From assembly GCA_963806735.1 (NCBI GenBank), contig CAWEBE010000047.1, forward strand, positions 62,001 to 126,000: a stretch of 64,000 bases of DNA. Direction: 5' to 3'. Below are positions 53,006 to 62,261 of the stretch, in pieces. A program made the translations under genes and the position numbers. Numbering within the stretch: position 1 is the stretch's first letter; every line of letters starts with the position of its first letter. The notes under the pieces are model-generated. The model was not told where the DNA came from and made no database searches. It saw only the letters and a list, made by a program, of their open reading frames with translations. Source of the DNA: CADEFX01 sp963806735. GTDB taxonomy: Bacteria > Pseudomonadota > Alphaproteobacteria > Rhizobiales > Hyphomicrobiaceae.

Positions 53006-53494
53006 ATGTACAGGCGGGAGCTGAAAGAGCGTCTGCGGGAGTTGGTTCGCACCGAGGCGAGCGCCGAATTTCAGCGCCTCGCCGAGGAGGACCGGCGCAT
53101 GCTTCAAGCTGACAAATGGCAGTGCGCGTGCGATCTGCTCGCACTGGCTGCCTTTCCAACGCGAGCAGGCCTTACGCGCAGTGCACAATGGCGCGAGGCG
53201 GCCAAGCGCCTGCACGATCTGATGCCGCCCGGAGAGCTTATCGACTGGGCCTTGCAGCAGGCGGACATCGCGCGCAACCGCGAGCGCGGTGTGCGCGATC
53301 TGCGCCCGCAACCCGATGGTCCCTGCCACACACTTGTTCTCGATTACGCCCGCATGCGCCGGGACAAGGCGCGCGTCCTGCTGGGACGCGCACGCGCGGC
53401 ACGCGAGACTGGCGCCGACATCGTGCGGGGGCCTTCCGGTGTTTTCACGACGGGCGAGCCGGCGCCGCCTAGCGGCAAGACAACTCGAGAGTAG
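53006..53494 (+). CDS. hypothetical helical protein, function unknown
   Basis: 162 residues from MYRRELKERLREL. The sequence is mostly charged amphipathic helix (LRELVRTEASAEFQRLAEEDRRMLQADKW) and has a middle with DLMPPGELIDWALQQADIARNRERGVRDLR. No domain recognised. An in-frame ATG at 52931 would add a stretch (MTAVASAAAGVLGFRAR) that could be a membrane segment, so the start is uncertain. No ribosome site at either. Confidence 0.55.
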   Translation: MYRRELKERLRELVRTEASAEFQRLAEEDRRMLQADKWQCACDLLALAAFPTRAGLTRSAQWREAAKRLHDLMPPGELIDWALQQADIARNRERGVRDLRPQPDGPCHTLVLDYARMRRDKARVLLGRARAARETGADIVRGPSGVFTTGEPAPPSGKTTRE

Positions 53495-53704
53495 CTTGTC
53501 AGCCATCGCCGACAGGGGATCGGGTTGGCTGGGTCGTGAGCTCATCGAGGCACAACAATCAGCCTTAGTGCGCACCAGTAGCGGCTCACGTCCGGCGTTG
53601 AGGATAGACCTACCTCATGGTGACGCGCCCGCCATGCGTACTATTGACCTGAAGCGGAAGTCGAACATTGTTGGGCGGTCAGCGGTCACGTGAACCAGAG
53701 GGCC

Positions 53705-54802
53705 ATGTCCCAGGACGGCAGGCAAAAGATCCGCTTCTGCACGAGCCGTGATGGCGTCCGCCTCGGCTTTGCGACGAGCGGCACCGGGCCGACTGTGATC
53801 GCAGCAGCGCATTGGATCAGTCATCTGAGACTCGATTGGGACAACCCCGTTCGTCGCGGCTGGCTGTCGATGCTGTCGCGACGACATACGCTCATTCGCT
53901 ATGATGCCCGCGGCACCGGCTTATCAGATCGCGACTGCGTGGATTTCTCTCTGCAACGGCAGATCGAGGACTTGGAGGCCGTTGTCGAAGCAGCAAAGTG
54001 TGACCGGTTCGCTCTGCTGGGCCTGTGGACGGGAGGCGCCGTCGCAATCAACTATGCTGTCCGTCACCCGGAACGAGTGACCCATCTCGTCTTGCATGCG
54101 TGCGCTACACGCGGGCGGCTGGCACGTGATCCGGTCCCGGAGCAAATTGAAGAGGCCGAAGCCCAACTCAAGTTGATCGAGCTTGGTTGGGGAAATGAGA
54201 ATTCCGCATTCCGACAGCTGCACACGTCGCAGCTGATGCCTGAAGCGACCGCCGAACAGGCTCGCGGGTTCAACGATCTGATGCGGCAGACAACCACGCC
54301 CGCGAACGCTGCCAAGCTGCTGAGGGCCCATTGGACCGAAGTGGATAATCGCTCGCTCGGTCCACAGGTCAACTGCCCGACTCTAGTGTTGCACGCCCGA
54401 CAGGATGCGAGAGTTCCATTCGAAGAAGGACGATCCCTTGCCGCGATCATCCCTGGAGCCCGATTTGTGCCGCTGGAGGGTCGGAATCACATCCTGGTCG
54501 AGGGCGAGCCGGCCTGGCAGCAATTGGTTGGCGAGTTGGACGACTTTCTGCCCGCCACAGCATCCGTCCCAACTGACGCGAGAGCAGCGTTCATCGACGA
54601 TCTCACGCCGCGCGAGACGCAGGTGCTGGATCTGATCGCACAAGGACTCGACAACGCCACGATCGGCACGAGGCTTGGCATCAGCGAGCGAACGGCGCGC
54701 AATCACGTATCAGCCGTGTTCGGCAAGCTCGGCGTCAGCACGCGCGCGAAAGCAATCGTCTTAGCGCGAGACGCAGGCTTTGGCATCGAGCGGTCCTGCT
54801 AA
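53705..54802 (+). CDS. alpha/beta-hydrolase-fold sensor fused to LuxR-type HTH
   Basis: 365 residues from ATG; a GTG at 53690 is also in frame. The hydrolase fold (about 5-280) keeps the RYDARGTGLSD oxyanion strand, an Asp after the seventh strand (RQDARVPFEEG) and a His (GRNHILVEG). However, the nucleophile elbow reads LLGLWTGGAVAI where G-x-S-x-G is expected, so the serine is replaced by Trp (W108) and catalysis should be lost. The C-terminus (about 295-355) is a GerE/LuxR HTH: LTPRETQVLDLIAQGLDNATIGTRLGISERTARNHVSAVFGKLG. Likely a ligand-responsive transcription factor that uses the dead hydrolase as sensor. Confidence 0.83.
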   Translation: MSQDGRQKIRFCTSRDGVRLGFATSGTGPTVIAAAHWISHLRLDWDNPVRRGWLSMLSRRHTLIRYDARGTGLSDRDCVDFSLQRQIEDLEAVVEAAKCDRFALLGLWTGGAVAINYAVRHPERVTHLVLHACATRGRLARDPVPEQIEEAEAQLKLIELGWGNENSAFRQLHTSQLMPEATAEQARGFNDLMRQTTTPANAAKLLRAHWTEVDNRSLGPQVNCPTLVLHARQDARVPFEEGRSLAAIIPGARFVPLEGRNHILVEGEPAWQQLVGELDDFLPATASVPTDARAAFIDDLTPRETQVLDLIAQGLDNATIGTRLGISERTARNHVSAVFGKLGVSTRAKAIVLARDAGFGIERSC

Positions 54803-55007
54803 GAGCGGTCGTCGCACACGTCCAAAAATTCATCTTGCCCTGGCAGTCGTGACATTTGCCCCATGAGGCAGCCGTCCGGTGGCTCTTGCAGCCCGATTGT
54901 CACGAGCACGTGTAGTACCGCTGTCTCTCGGAGCCGACCTGGCACGCTGGTATTTGTTGGGCCGACCGACGGTGCTGGAGCTGTCGTCAGCGAGACTGGA
55001 GGATCCC

Positions 55008-55343
55008 ATGAATGCCGTAACGGATACATCGAAGGTGTACGAAGCGGAGCGTCGCGTGCATCACGTGAAGCGGCCAAGCTTCCGCATCACTGAAATGCAG
55101 ATCAGCCAGACGCAAGAAGTGCCGTGGCATTATCACAATCATGTTCAGGATACGCTCTATGTCGTATCCGGGGCCATCCGCATTGAGCTGCGCGAGCCAA
55201 TCGAAGAGGTGCGCCTGACTCCGGGACAGATATTCGCCATTGCACCGAAACGGCCACACCGCGTGACCAACGTCGGCGATACGTCCGCCAACTTCATTGT
55301 CCTGCAGGGTAACGGGGAGTTCGATTTCACTCCCATTGCATGA
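55008..55343 (+). CDS. cupin-domain protein
   Basis: 111 residues from MNAVTDTSKVYEAERR with TGGAGGA before the ATG. The single cupin motif is VPWHYHNHVQDTLYVVSG, giving the HxHx4E-type metal ligands (HYHNH), followed by GQIFAIAPKRPHRVTN with the distal His. Small mono-cupins act as dioxygenases, isomerases or ligand sensors. It follows the hydrolase-LuxR gene and may be its target, which is inference. Confidence 0.82.
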   Translation: MNAVTDTSKVYEAERRVHHVKRPSFRITEMQISQTQEVPWHYHNHVQDTLYVVSGAIRIELREPIEEVRLTPGQIFAIAPKRPHRVTNVGDTSANFIVLQGNGEFDFTPIA

Positions 55344-55453
55344 CGCGTCTGGAGTGAGAAGGTTGGGAGTGCTGCCGCCCGCACGACAGGGTGCTGCCAG
55401 AGCTACCAATGGCACTCCGTCCGGGGCAGCAGACCGACCGCTTTGCCGCAAGT

Positions 55454-55569
55454 CAGCGAACTCCGCAATTGCAGGGACACTGGCTAGTGATGCTAGTGTG
55501 ATTGAGATCGAGAGATTTGCTCGGAGACCTATCCGCGAGCAAAATGCGAAGTCCTCGATCATCACACTC
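55454..55569 (+). repeat. double-hairpin intergenic element, copy 5 (decayed)
   Basis: The right half of hairpin A survives as GCGAACTCCGCAATTGCAGGGACACT (split here as GCGAACTCCGC and AATTGCAGGGACACT), and hairpin B (55493-55569) keeps CTAGTGTGAT...GAGATCGAG and CTCGATCATCACACT, but the inner stem has several unpaired changes and only the outer arms still pair well. Orientation A-B. It ends 38 bp before the HpcH aldolase start. Confidence 0.75.
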
Positions 55570-55607
55570 GCGGTGCTCCCGCGAGATCCTATTGGGTGGA
55601 GACGTCT

Positions 55608-56402
55608 ATGGCTGCGATGGAAGTGAAGAACCCGGCGCGCGAGCGCTTGCAAAAGGGCGAGCTGGCGCTGGGCGTCGGCCTGCGACAGGCGCGTACGGTC
55701 GATATCGCGCCGATCCTGAAGAGCTGCGGCTACGACTGGGTGTTCATCGACCTGGAGCACAACTCCATGACGCTGGACATGGCAGTGCAGATCTCGGTCG
55801 CGGCCAATGCCGCGGGCATCTCGCCTGTCGTGCGCGTGCCGCATGGGCAGTACGACATGGCGACGCGCGTACTGGACGGCGGCGCGTTCGGCATCGTCAT
55901 ACCGCACGTCGATACGGCGGAGGAGGCGCGCGTGATCGCGGACCGCCTGCGTTATCCGCCGGTGGGGCACCGCTCGATCGGCGGGCTGATGCCGCAGCTC
56001 GGGTTTCCGACCATGGCGCCGGGCGAGTCCACCAAGCTCGTCAACGACAACCTCATCATCGTCGTCATGCTCGAGACCCCGACGGCGATCAAGAACGCGG
56101 ATGCCATTGCGGCCGTGCCCGGCATCGACGTGCTGCTGATCGGCGCCAGCGACCTGACCTTGGAGCTGGGCATTCCAGGGCAGCTTCTGCATCCCGAGCT
56201 GGTCAAGGCGTACGAGACGGCGGCGGCCGCGTGCAAGAAGCACGGCAAGTGGCTCGGCATGGGCGGCGTCTACACCGACGAGGGCCAGGCCAAGTACGTC
56301 AGCATCGGCGCGCGCATGATCCTGGCCGGCAGCGACATGACGCTGCTGATGCAGGCGGCGACGGCGCGGGAGAAAACTCTGCGCGCCTTGAAGCCGGCGT
56401 GA
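55608..56402 (+). CDS. HpcH/HpaI aldolase family protein
   Basis: 264 residues from MAAMEVKNPARERL, with GGTGGAGA 8 bases before the ATG. Class II pyruvate aldolase TIM barrel: WVFIDLEHNSM, VVRVPHGQYDMATRVLDGGAFGIVIPHVDTAEEA, VMLETPTAIKNAD (metal-ligand Glu) and LIGASDLTLELGI (Asp). Metal-dependent cleavage or formation of a 4-hydroxy-2-oxoacid. Substrate unknown. Copy 5 of the double-hairpin element lies just upstream, and a REP-like region follows. Confidence 0.9.
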   Translation: MAAMEVKNPARERLQKGELALGVGLRQARTVDIAPILKSCGYDWVFIDLEHNSMTLDMAVQISVAANAAGISPVVRVPHGQYDMATRVLDGGAFGIVIPHVDTAEEARVIADRLRYPPVGHRSIGGLMPQLGFPTMAPGESTKLVNDNLIIVVMLETPTAIKNADAIAAVPGIDVLLIGASDLTLELGIPGQLLHPELVKAYETAAAACKKHGKWLGMGGVYTDEGQAKYVSIGARMILAGSDMTLLMQAATAREKTLRALKPA

Positions 56403-56738
56403 GCGGACGTGGTCCATCCGGTAACCTCGGCATCGAGTGAGAGACAAAGCCGAGCCGCGGGCTCCGCTGTCATCCCGGGCGAGCGAAGCGAGACCCAGGA
56501 CCCAGGGCCGCAGGATGCGGTGGCTGCCGCATGTGCTCTGGATCCCGGCTCGCGCGCGGGAATCGGCGCAAAGTGCTGCATGATCGCTGTGGCCTGCGCT
56601 TGGCCGGGATGACAGTGGAGAGGCTACGTTCACTGCGTAGCGGCGCGGTTTCCGGCTGCGCAATGAAAAGGACAAGCGGAGCTGCGGTTTCGGCAGCGGC
56701 AAGAAATGCCCTCGGCAGGGCTGCATTCAGCGCATCGG
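56403..56738. repeat. intergenic region with REP-like GTCATCCCGG sequence
   Basis: About 336 bases without a supported gene. CTGTCATCCCGGGCGAGCG (56468-56486), CTGGATCCCGGCTCGCG (56538-56554) and CTTGGCCGGGATGACAG (56599-56615) match the words in 30609-31053. They form an extended inverted-repeat array. Confidence 0.6.
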
Positions 56739-57380
56739 CTACGACCCGAGCGTGACCTCGGCCGGTTTGGGCGTGGGCACCGATAGCACGTGCACCTCGG
56801 TGAGCTTCCACGTCGTGCCGCGCAGCTCGATGACTGCGCGATAGCGCCGGCTCTCGGAATAGCGGTCGCGTATCTCGAGCTCGAGGCGCGTGGGTCCCGT
56901 GAAGGCGGCGCGGTCGACCCGGCGCAGCATGGAAAGGACCTTGTCTATCGCCATGCCTTCGAACGCCGTGCCGGCCAGCGCCATAGGCGGCTCGCTGAGG
57001 CCGACGGCTGGGCCAATGGTGGGCCTGACCTTCTCGCGCCATGTCTGCCGCCAGGCGTAAAGCTGCGGCGCGCCTTCGGGCGTCACGTAGGTGTCAATGA
57101 CTGTGCTCGACAGCATCGGCACGGTTGCCGCCACGACGCGCTGCCAGAAGCCGGGCTTGGGAACGCCTGCAGCGTCCGTCAGCTCGCTGATAACCTGCTG
57201 GGTTTCGGCAAACGACTGGCGCAGGCTTGTCCGCACTGACGGCCAGTCAACCCGTTGCTCGAGAGTGGCCTTATCGGCGGTCTTGAGGGCCTGCCGAACT
57301 TCCCACGCGGCCAGCAATGGTGAGCAGACGTAGACGAGCGCCCCCGCCAGAACAATTCCTGCCAAAGTGATCTTACGCAT
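56739..57380 (-). CDS. DUF2939 membrane-anchored protein
   Basis: 213 residues from MRKITLAGIVLAGALV (AGGAGAG before the ATG). One N-terminal helix (LAGIVLAGALVYVCSPLLAAW) then the DUF2939 pattern WEVRQALKTADKATLEQRVDWPSVRTSLRQ. The rest is an unassigned beta-rich segment (RRYRAVIELRGTTWKLTEVHVLS). Probably periplasmic and inner-membrane-anchored. Function unknown. Confidence 0.8.
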   Translation of the reverse strand: MRKITLAGIVLAGALVYVCSPLLAAWEVRQALKTADKATLEQRVDWPSVRTSLRQSFAETQQVISELTDAAGVPKPGFWQRVVAATVPMLSSTVIDTYVTPEGAPQLYAWRQTWREKVRPTIGPAVGLSEPPMALAGTAFEGMAIDKVLSMLRRVDRAAFTGPTRLELEIRDRYSESRRYRAVIELRGTTWKLTEVHVLSVPTPKPAEVTLGS

Positions 57381-57879
57381 CAAGCCCGCTCTCCTGTGAT
57401 GCGATCTGAGCTTAGCACATTCATGTGGGAATGGGGCCGGCTTGTGTCACCGGATTGCCACTGCCGAAAAATTGTACGTATCGGCCGCCGAGTCGCCCAA
57501 CTTGGGCCTACACGGCGCCGATATGGCCCGTTAACCGCATGGACAGCGAGTTGACGACAGAGGGTCGCCGGCAGGTCTCTCATGGATAGGGGCGCGCGTC
57601 GCCCGCATCGCCGGTAAAGGTCAGGAAGATGTTAGAGTGTGGCGATCGAGCAACGAAAATGGAACTACTGTGCCTCGTTTGCGCCACAAATATCGACCAG
57701 CTTACGGTCCAGAAATGCGGGCTCGGAACGCAGCGCACGAGGGGGCGTGGAGTTCCGGCAACATCAGCATCGTTGAGAGCACAGTCGACGCATCCTAAAG
57801 TGCGCCGACGGATCTTCCGAGCGCGTGTGGTGACGTATTCACCACGCGGCGCGGACAACGAAGCTGAAGGAACAGAGTG
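57381..57879. promoter_or_regulatory. intergenic region upstream of ilvD
   Basis: About 499 bases between divergent genes. It has no T-box, leader peptide rich in Ile/Leu/Val, or other structured element that I could identify, and no convincing gene, although short open frames exist around 57629-57880. It should contain the ilvD promoter. Confidence 0.35.
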
Positions 57880-59604
57880 ATGGACGCGAAGGCATTCGAC
57901 AAATCCAAGTTGCCCAGCCGGCATGTCACGGAAGGGCCGAGCCGTGCGCCGCATCGCTCCTATTACTACGCCATGGGCCTGACAGAGGAGCAGATCCATC
58001 GGCCGTTCGTCGGCGTCGTGTCGTGCTGGAACGAGGCCGCGCCTTGCAACATCGCGCTCATGCGCCAGGCGCAGTCGGCCAAGAAGGGCGTGGACGAGGC
58101 AGGCGGCACGCCGCGCGAATTCTGCACCATCACGGTGACCGACGGCATAGCCATGGGTCATCAGGGTATGAAGTCGTCGCTGGTGTCGCGCGAGGTGATC
58201 GCCAACTCCATCGAGCTGACCATGCGCGGCCACTGCTACGACGCCATGGTGGGGCTCGCCGGTTGCGACAAGTCGCTGCCCGGCGTGATGATGGCGATGC
58301 TGCGCCTCAACGTGCCGGCGGTTTTCATGTACGGCGGCTCGATCCTGCCCGGCAAGTTCAAGGGCAAGGACGTGACGGTCGTCGACGTGTTCGAGGCCGT
58401 GGGTCAGCACTCGGCCGGCAAGATGTCGGCTCAGGATCTGCACGAGCTGGAGTGCGTCGCGTGCCCGAGCGCCGGCGCCTGCGGCGGCCAGTTCACAGCC
58501 AACACGATGGCCATGGTCTCCGAGGCGATCGGGCTGGCGCTGCCGGGCTCCGCCGGCGCGCCGGCCCCGTATGAGACGCGCGACGAGTATGCGCTTGCCA
58601 GCGGCAAGGCTGTGATGCGGCTCGTGGCCGACGGGTTGCGTCCGCGCGACATCGCCACGCGCAAGGCCTTCGAGAACGCGGCGGTGGCTATTGCGGCCAC
58701 GGGCGGCTCGACCAACGGCGCGCTGCACCTGCCAGCCATGGCGCACGAATGCGGTATCGAGTTCGACCTGTTCGACGTGGCCGAGATCTTCAAGCGCACT
58801 CCCTACATCGCCGACTTGAAGCCCGGCGGCCAGTACGTGGCCAAGGACGTTCACGATATTGGCGGCATTCCTCAGATCTTGCGCGCCTTGCTCGACGGGG
58901 GGCTCCTGCACGGGGACTGCATTACGGTCACTGGCAAGACGCTGGCGCAGAATCTCGAAAACGTGAAGTTCAACCAAAATCAGAAGGTTGTCTTCCCGGT
59001 TTCAAAGGCCATATCACCTACGGGCGGCGTTGTGGGGTTGAAGGGTTCGCTGGCGCCGGACGGCGCCATCGTCAAGGTCGCCGGTATGAAGACGCTGCAG
59101 TTCCGCGGGCCAGCCCGGGTGTTCGACTGCGAGGAGGATTGCTTCCGGGCGGTCGAGAACCGGGCGTACAAGGCCGGCGATATTCTCATCATCCGCTACG
59201 AGGGTCCCAAGGGTGGCCCCGGCATGCGCGAGATGCTGTCGACGACGGCGGCGCTCTACGGCCAGGGTGCCGGCGAGACGGTGGCACTCATCACGGACGG
59301 GCGCTTCTCGGGTGCAACGCGCGGCTTCTGCATCGGTCACGTCGGGCCCGAGGCGGCAGTCGGCGGGCCGATCGCACTCGTCAAGGACGGCGACATCATC
59401 GCCATCGATGCGGCGATAGGCACGCTCGACCTCGAGGTCGATGCGGCCGAACTGGACAAGCGCCGGAAGGCCTGGAAGGCGCCGGCCAATTCTTATCAGA
59501 GCGGCGTATTGCGAAAATATGCGGACCAGGTGGGGCCCGCCCGCAAGGGCGCGGTCACCCATGCCGGCGGAAAGGCTGAAGTTGTTTGCTATGCGGATAT
59601 CTAG
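57880..59604 (+). CDS. ilvD: dihydroxy-acid dehydratase
   Basis: 574 residues from ATG, with GAAGGA 8 bases upstream; a GTG 3 bases earlier is also possible. It shows the CNxxxx pattern of the family: GVVSCWNEAAPCNIALM, AGCDKSLPGVMMAML, CPSAGACGGQFTANTMAMVSEA, and the later GPKGGPGMREMLSTTA and TDGRFSGATRGFCIGHVGPEA. The cysteines in these segments hold a 2Fe-2S cluster. It dehydrates dihydroxy-isovalerate and -methylvalerate in valine/isoleucine synthesis, although some members act on sugar acids. The following Sel1 gene overlaps by 14 bp. Confidence 0.93.
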   Translation: MDAKAFDKSKLPSRHVTEGPSRAPHRSYYYAMGLTEEQIHRPFVGVVSCWNEAAPCNIALMRQAQSAKKGVDEAGGTPREFCTITVTDGIAMGHQGMKSSLVSREVIANSIELTMRGHCYDAMVGLAGCDKSLPGVMMAMLRLNVPAVFMYGGSILPGKFKGKDVTVVDVFEAVGQHSAGKMSAQDLHELECVACPSAGACGGQFTANTMAMVSEAIGLALPGSAGAPAPYETRDEYALASGKAVMRLVADGLRPRDIATRKAFENAAVAIAATGGSTNGALHLPAMAHECGIEFDLFDVAEIFKRTPYIADLKPGGQYVAKDVHDIGGIPQILRALLDGGLLHGDCITVTGKTLAQNLENVKFNQNQKVVFPVSKAISPTGGVVGLKGSLAPDGAIVKVAGMKTLQFRGPARVFDCEEDCFRAVENRAYKAGDILIIRYEGPKGGPGMREMLSTTAALYGQGAGETVALITDGRFSGATRGFCIGHVGPEAAVGGPIALVKDGDIIAIDAAIGTLDLEVDAAELDKRRKAWKAPANSYQSGVLRKYADQVGPARKGAVTHAGGKAEVVCYADI

Positions 59605-60571
59605 ACGGGCAGGAATAGTGGCGTTGTGGTTCGGGCTGGCGCTCGGCCTTTCCGCGCAGGCGCCCGCGAATGACACGAAGTTCGTGTCGAGCGAGGCTGC
59701 GCTCGAGCAGGGCTTGGGCGCTTACAAGGCCGGATATTATAATCTGGCCGTGCCGGCGCTAGCGTTCGCGGCGGGTTCAGGCCTCTTCTTCGGGCAGTAT
59801 TATCTGGCTCAGATCTACGCCGACAACGGCACCGCCTTCACCAATCATGCCAAGGCCTACGAGCTCTATATGCGCGTTGTCGACGAGCACGCGAACGTCG
59901 ATCCGGACGATGATTGGCGCGCCGCCTACGTCGGCAAGTCGCTGACTGCGGTCGCCCGCTACACACTGCGCGGTCTGCCCGAGATCGGATTGGTGCCGAA
60001 CACCGAGCGTGCCGCCAAGTTTCTGCGCGATGCCGCCACGTTCTTTGGTGATTCGGATGCGCAATTCGAGCTTGCCCGCATGTATCTCAAGGGCGAGGGC
60101 GTGCAGGAGGACCGCAAGCTGGCGTTCCACTGGCTCTCGACGCTGACGCAGAAGGGCCATGCCGGAGCCCAGGCGTTTCTCGCCGAGCTGTTGTGGAAGG
60201 GCAATGAGCTGGCGCGTGACGAGAAACGGGCGCTGGCGCTGATCACTGTTGCCGTCGCCAATGCGCCGGAGGCTGACCGTCTCTGGATCGAGGACATCTA
60301 TCAGAACATCTTCTGCGGCAGCTCGACAGGGACGCGCGCACAGGCGGACGGTTTGGTGGCGGTGTGGAAGCGCATCTATTCGCCCCGAGCTGGGGCGGAA
60401 AGCGGCGAGCGTATCGTTGGATCGGGTGCGCGCACCTGCGGCAACGGTGAGGCACTGCCGGTGCCGGAGCGCGACAGTCGCGCGCAGGACACGAAACCGG
60501 GTACGGAACGGCGCGGTGCTGCTGGTTCGGGGCAGCTCGGCCTGCGCGAGGTCGGCGCACCGCAGCGTTAG
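59591..60571 (+). CDS. Sel1/TPR-repeat secreted protein
   Basis: 326 residues from MRISRRAGIVALWFGLALGLSAQAPAND, a Sec signal. Sel1-like repeats can be seen: SDAQFELARMYLKGEGVQEDRKLAFHWLSTLTQKGHAGAQAFLAELLWKGNELARDEKRALALITVA. The C-terminus is a low-complexity polar tail. The start overlaps the end of ilvD by 14 bp, so translation is likely coupled, although the cellular roles look unrelated. Probably periplasmic and structural in protein-protein contact. Confidence 0.82.
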   Translation: MRISRRAGIVALWFGLALGLSAQAPANDTKFVSSEAALEQGLGAYKAGYYNLAVPALAFAAGSGLFFGQYYLAQIYADNGTAFTNHAKAYELYMRVVDEHANVDPDDDWRAAYVGKSLTAVARYTLRGLPEIGLVPNTERAAKFLRDAATFFGDSDAQFELARMYLKGEGVQEDRKLAFHWLSTLTQKGHAGAQAFLAELLWKGNELARDEKRALALITVAVANAPEADRLWIEDIYQNIFCGSSTGTRAQADGLVAVWKRIYSPRAGAESGERIVGSGARTCGNGEALPVPERDSRAQDTKPGTERRGAAGSGQLGLREVGAPQR

Positions 60572-60662
60572 AGTATCTTTCAGGTCCGGGGCGGCGCCCA
60601 CCGTTCAGTTGGCCGTGCATGCTGATTGGCCGAGTGCCGCGTTGTGACCGATCTCTTCAGCG

Positions 60663-62108
60663 CTACTCGGGCACACCGGCCTTCTTGATCCCTTCGACGA
60701 ATACATCGCAGTGCGCAAACTTGCCGAGATTTTGTCGGAGCACGCCGAGACGGAGCGGCGGGCCCACTCCGTTGCGGCGGGCAACAAACTCCTGTGCCTC
60801 CTCTAACAGGCCGAGGTGGCCACAGCAGCTGATCAAGGTATTCAGGTGGCCGGAGTATTCCGCGAATGCCGCGACCGACGCCCGCAAGAATGGAAGCGCC
60901 TCGTTGAAGCGACGAGCCCCCAGTAGCGCCAGCCCATGCGTGGCCGTATAAAAACCTGAAAAGCTGTCGAGTGGGCTCATGCGAAGCGCCCTGCCGGTCT
61001 CGAATATCGCGTCGTCGAAAGCGCCGGCCCGCAGCGACGCCCAGCCGAAGACCATCCGGCCCAGAGCGAAGCTTGGATTGAGATTGAGCGCCGTTTGCAA
61101 CTCGACAAGCGCCCGCTCGTGTTGACCCGCCGTGCTGAGAGAGAGGCCTGTGACCATGCGCGCCCAAGGATCGCTTGGATCATATGAGAGCGCCTGTTGC
61201 GCGTGTGCCGCTGCCTGCCGATAGCCTTCGCGCATATCCGCATACCAATAGCAGTGCGCGGCCCACCACACAGCCCAACCGAGAAGGGCGTGGGCTCTGG
61301 CATAGGTCGGCTCCATGGCAATCGCCCGGTGGAGCAAGGTCTGCGCTTCCTGGTTCTGCTTGCGCTCGACCTTGTTCAGCATGCTCAAGGCGCGGACGAC
61401 GAGTCCCCACGCGTTGATGCTGTCCGGCTGCTTGCTCGCGGCGCGAAACCCCTCCTGCGCATAGAGATGCGGCTCCACCGCTGCCACGACCTGCTCGGTA
61501 ATGTCATCTTGGACGACAAAGATATCCTGCAACTCGCGGTCGTATCTGTCGGCCCAGATGTGCTTGCCGCTCTCGGCATCGATCAACTGGCCGGTGACAC
61601 GTACGTGCCGTCCCGCCGTCCTGACGCTGCCTTCCAAGACATAGCGGACGCCAAGGTCACGGGCGACCTGCCTGACGTCCACGGCTCTGTTCTTGTAAAC
61701 GAACGTCGAATTGCGCGCGATGACGAACAGCCAGCGCAGGCGCGCGAGAGCGGTGATGACGTCCTCGGTAATTCCGTCCGACAGGTAATCCTGCTCGGGA
61801 TCGCCGCTCAGGTTGGTGAATGGAAGCACCGCGATGGAGGGCTGGTCGAGGGGTCTGAGGACCGGTCGGGCCGCTTCGCCAACCGTGGCTCGAGGCGAAG
61901 GCTCGGGGAGATGTTCGGGTCGCGATCGCAGCGCAAGCTTCGTGTGGTTCTCGACGATGGCCAGCGTCTTGTCCGAGAACAGTCCGATCAAAAGCTTGTC
62001 TACTGTGGATTTTCCCAGCTTGGTTTTGAACGCGAACTGCTCGCGCGAGATCCGCTCGCGGGCCAGATAGTCTCTGATCGCCGCCGCAATCCGCTTCTTT
62101 TCATCCAT
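60663..62108 (-). CDS. HTH-like/TolB-like/TPR protein (adenylate-cyclase-associated type)
   Basis: 481 residues from MDEKKRIAAAIRDYLAR. Residues 1-60 look like an HTH (REQFAFKTKLGKSTVDKLLIGLFSDKTLAIVENHTKLAL). Then a TolB/FlgO-like domain (about 95-200: SIAVLPFTNLSGDPEQDYLSDGITEDVITALARLRWLFVIARNSTFVYK) followed by TPR repeats (GWAVWWAAHCYW, ALSYDPSDPWARMVTGLSLS). This order is seen in proteins that accompany class III adenylate cyclases, but no cyclase domain is present here. Longer upstream starts (62384) lack support. Divergent from the next gene. Confidence 0.78.
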   Translation of the reverse strand: MDEKKRIAAAIRDYLARERISREQFAFKTKLGKSTVDKLLIGLFSDKTLAIVENHTKLALRSRPEHLPEPSPRATVGEAARPVLRPLDQPSIAVLPFTNLSGDPEQDYLSDGITEDVITALARLRWLFVIARNSTFVYKNRAVDVRQVARDLGVRYVLEGSVRTAGRHVRVTGQLIDAESGKHIWADRYDRELQDIFVVQDDITEQVVAAVEPHLYAQEGFRAASKQPDSINAWGLVVRALSMLNKVERKQNQEAQTLLHRAIAMEPTYARAHALLGWAVWWAAHCYWYADMREGYRQAAAHAQQALSYDPSDPWARMVTGLSLSTAGQHERALVELQTALNLNPSFALGRMVFGWASLRAGAFDDAIFETGRALRMSPLDSFSGFYTATHGLALLGARRFNEALPFLRASVAAFAEYSGHLNTLISCCGHLGLLEEAQEFVARRNGVGPPLRLGVLRQNLGKFAHCDVFVEGIKKAGVPE

Positions 62109-62261
62109 TCGGACCTGGTCCACTTCCGCCCTGTTCCTGGCCCGGACGCCCGGAAAGCTTCCGGAAAATATAGGCAAGTTTCGACGAGAGCCGCGGAAAA
62201 AATCGCCGTCTAGAACCCCTTCATCGCCGATCTTGGCAAACACTCGAAGGGGAGAAGGATC

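Noticed and set aside
57381..57879. T-box or leader-peptide attenuator for ilvD
   Set aside because: No Ile/Leu/Val codon run, no terminator/antiterminator pair and no T-box consensus were seen. T-boxes are also unusual in Alphaproteobacteria.
57580..58977. Minus-strand open frame of 465 codons opposite ilvD
   Set aside because: It is a mirror of a conserved Fe-S enzyme; no motif was found in it.
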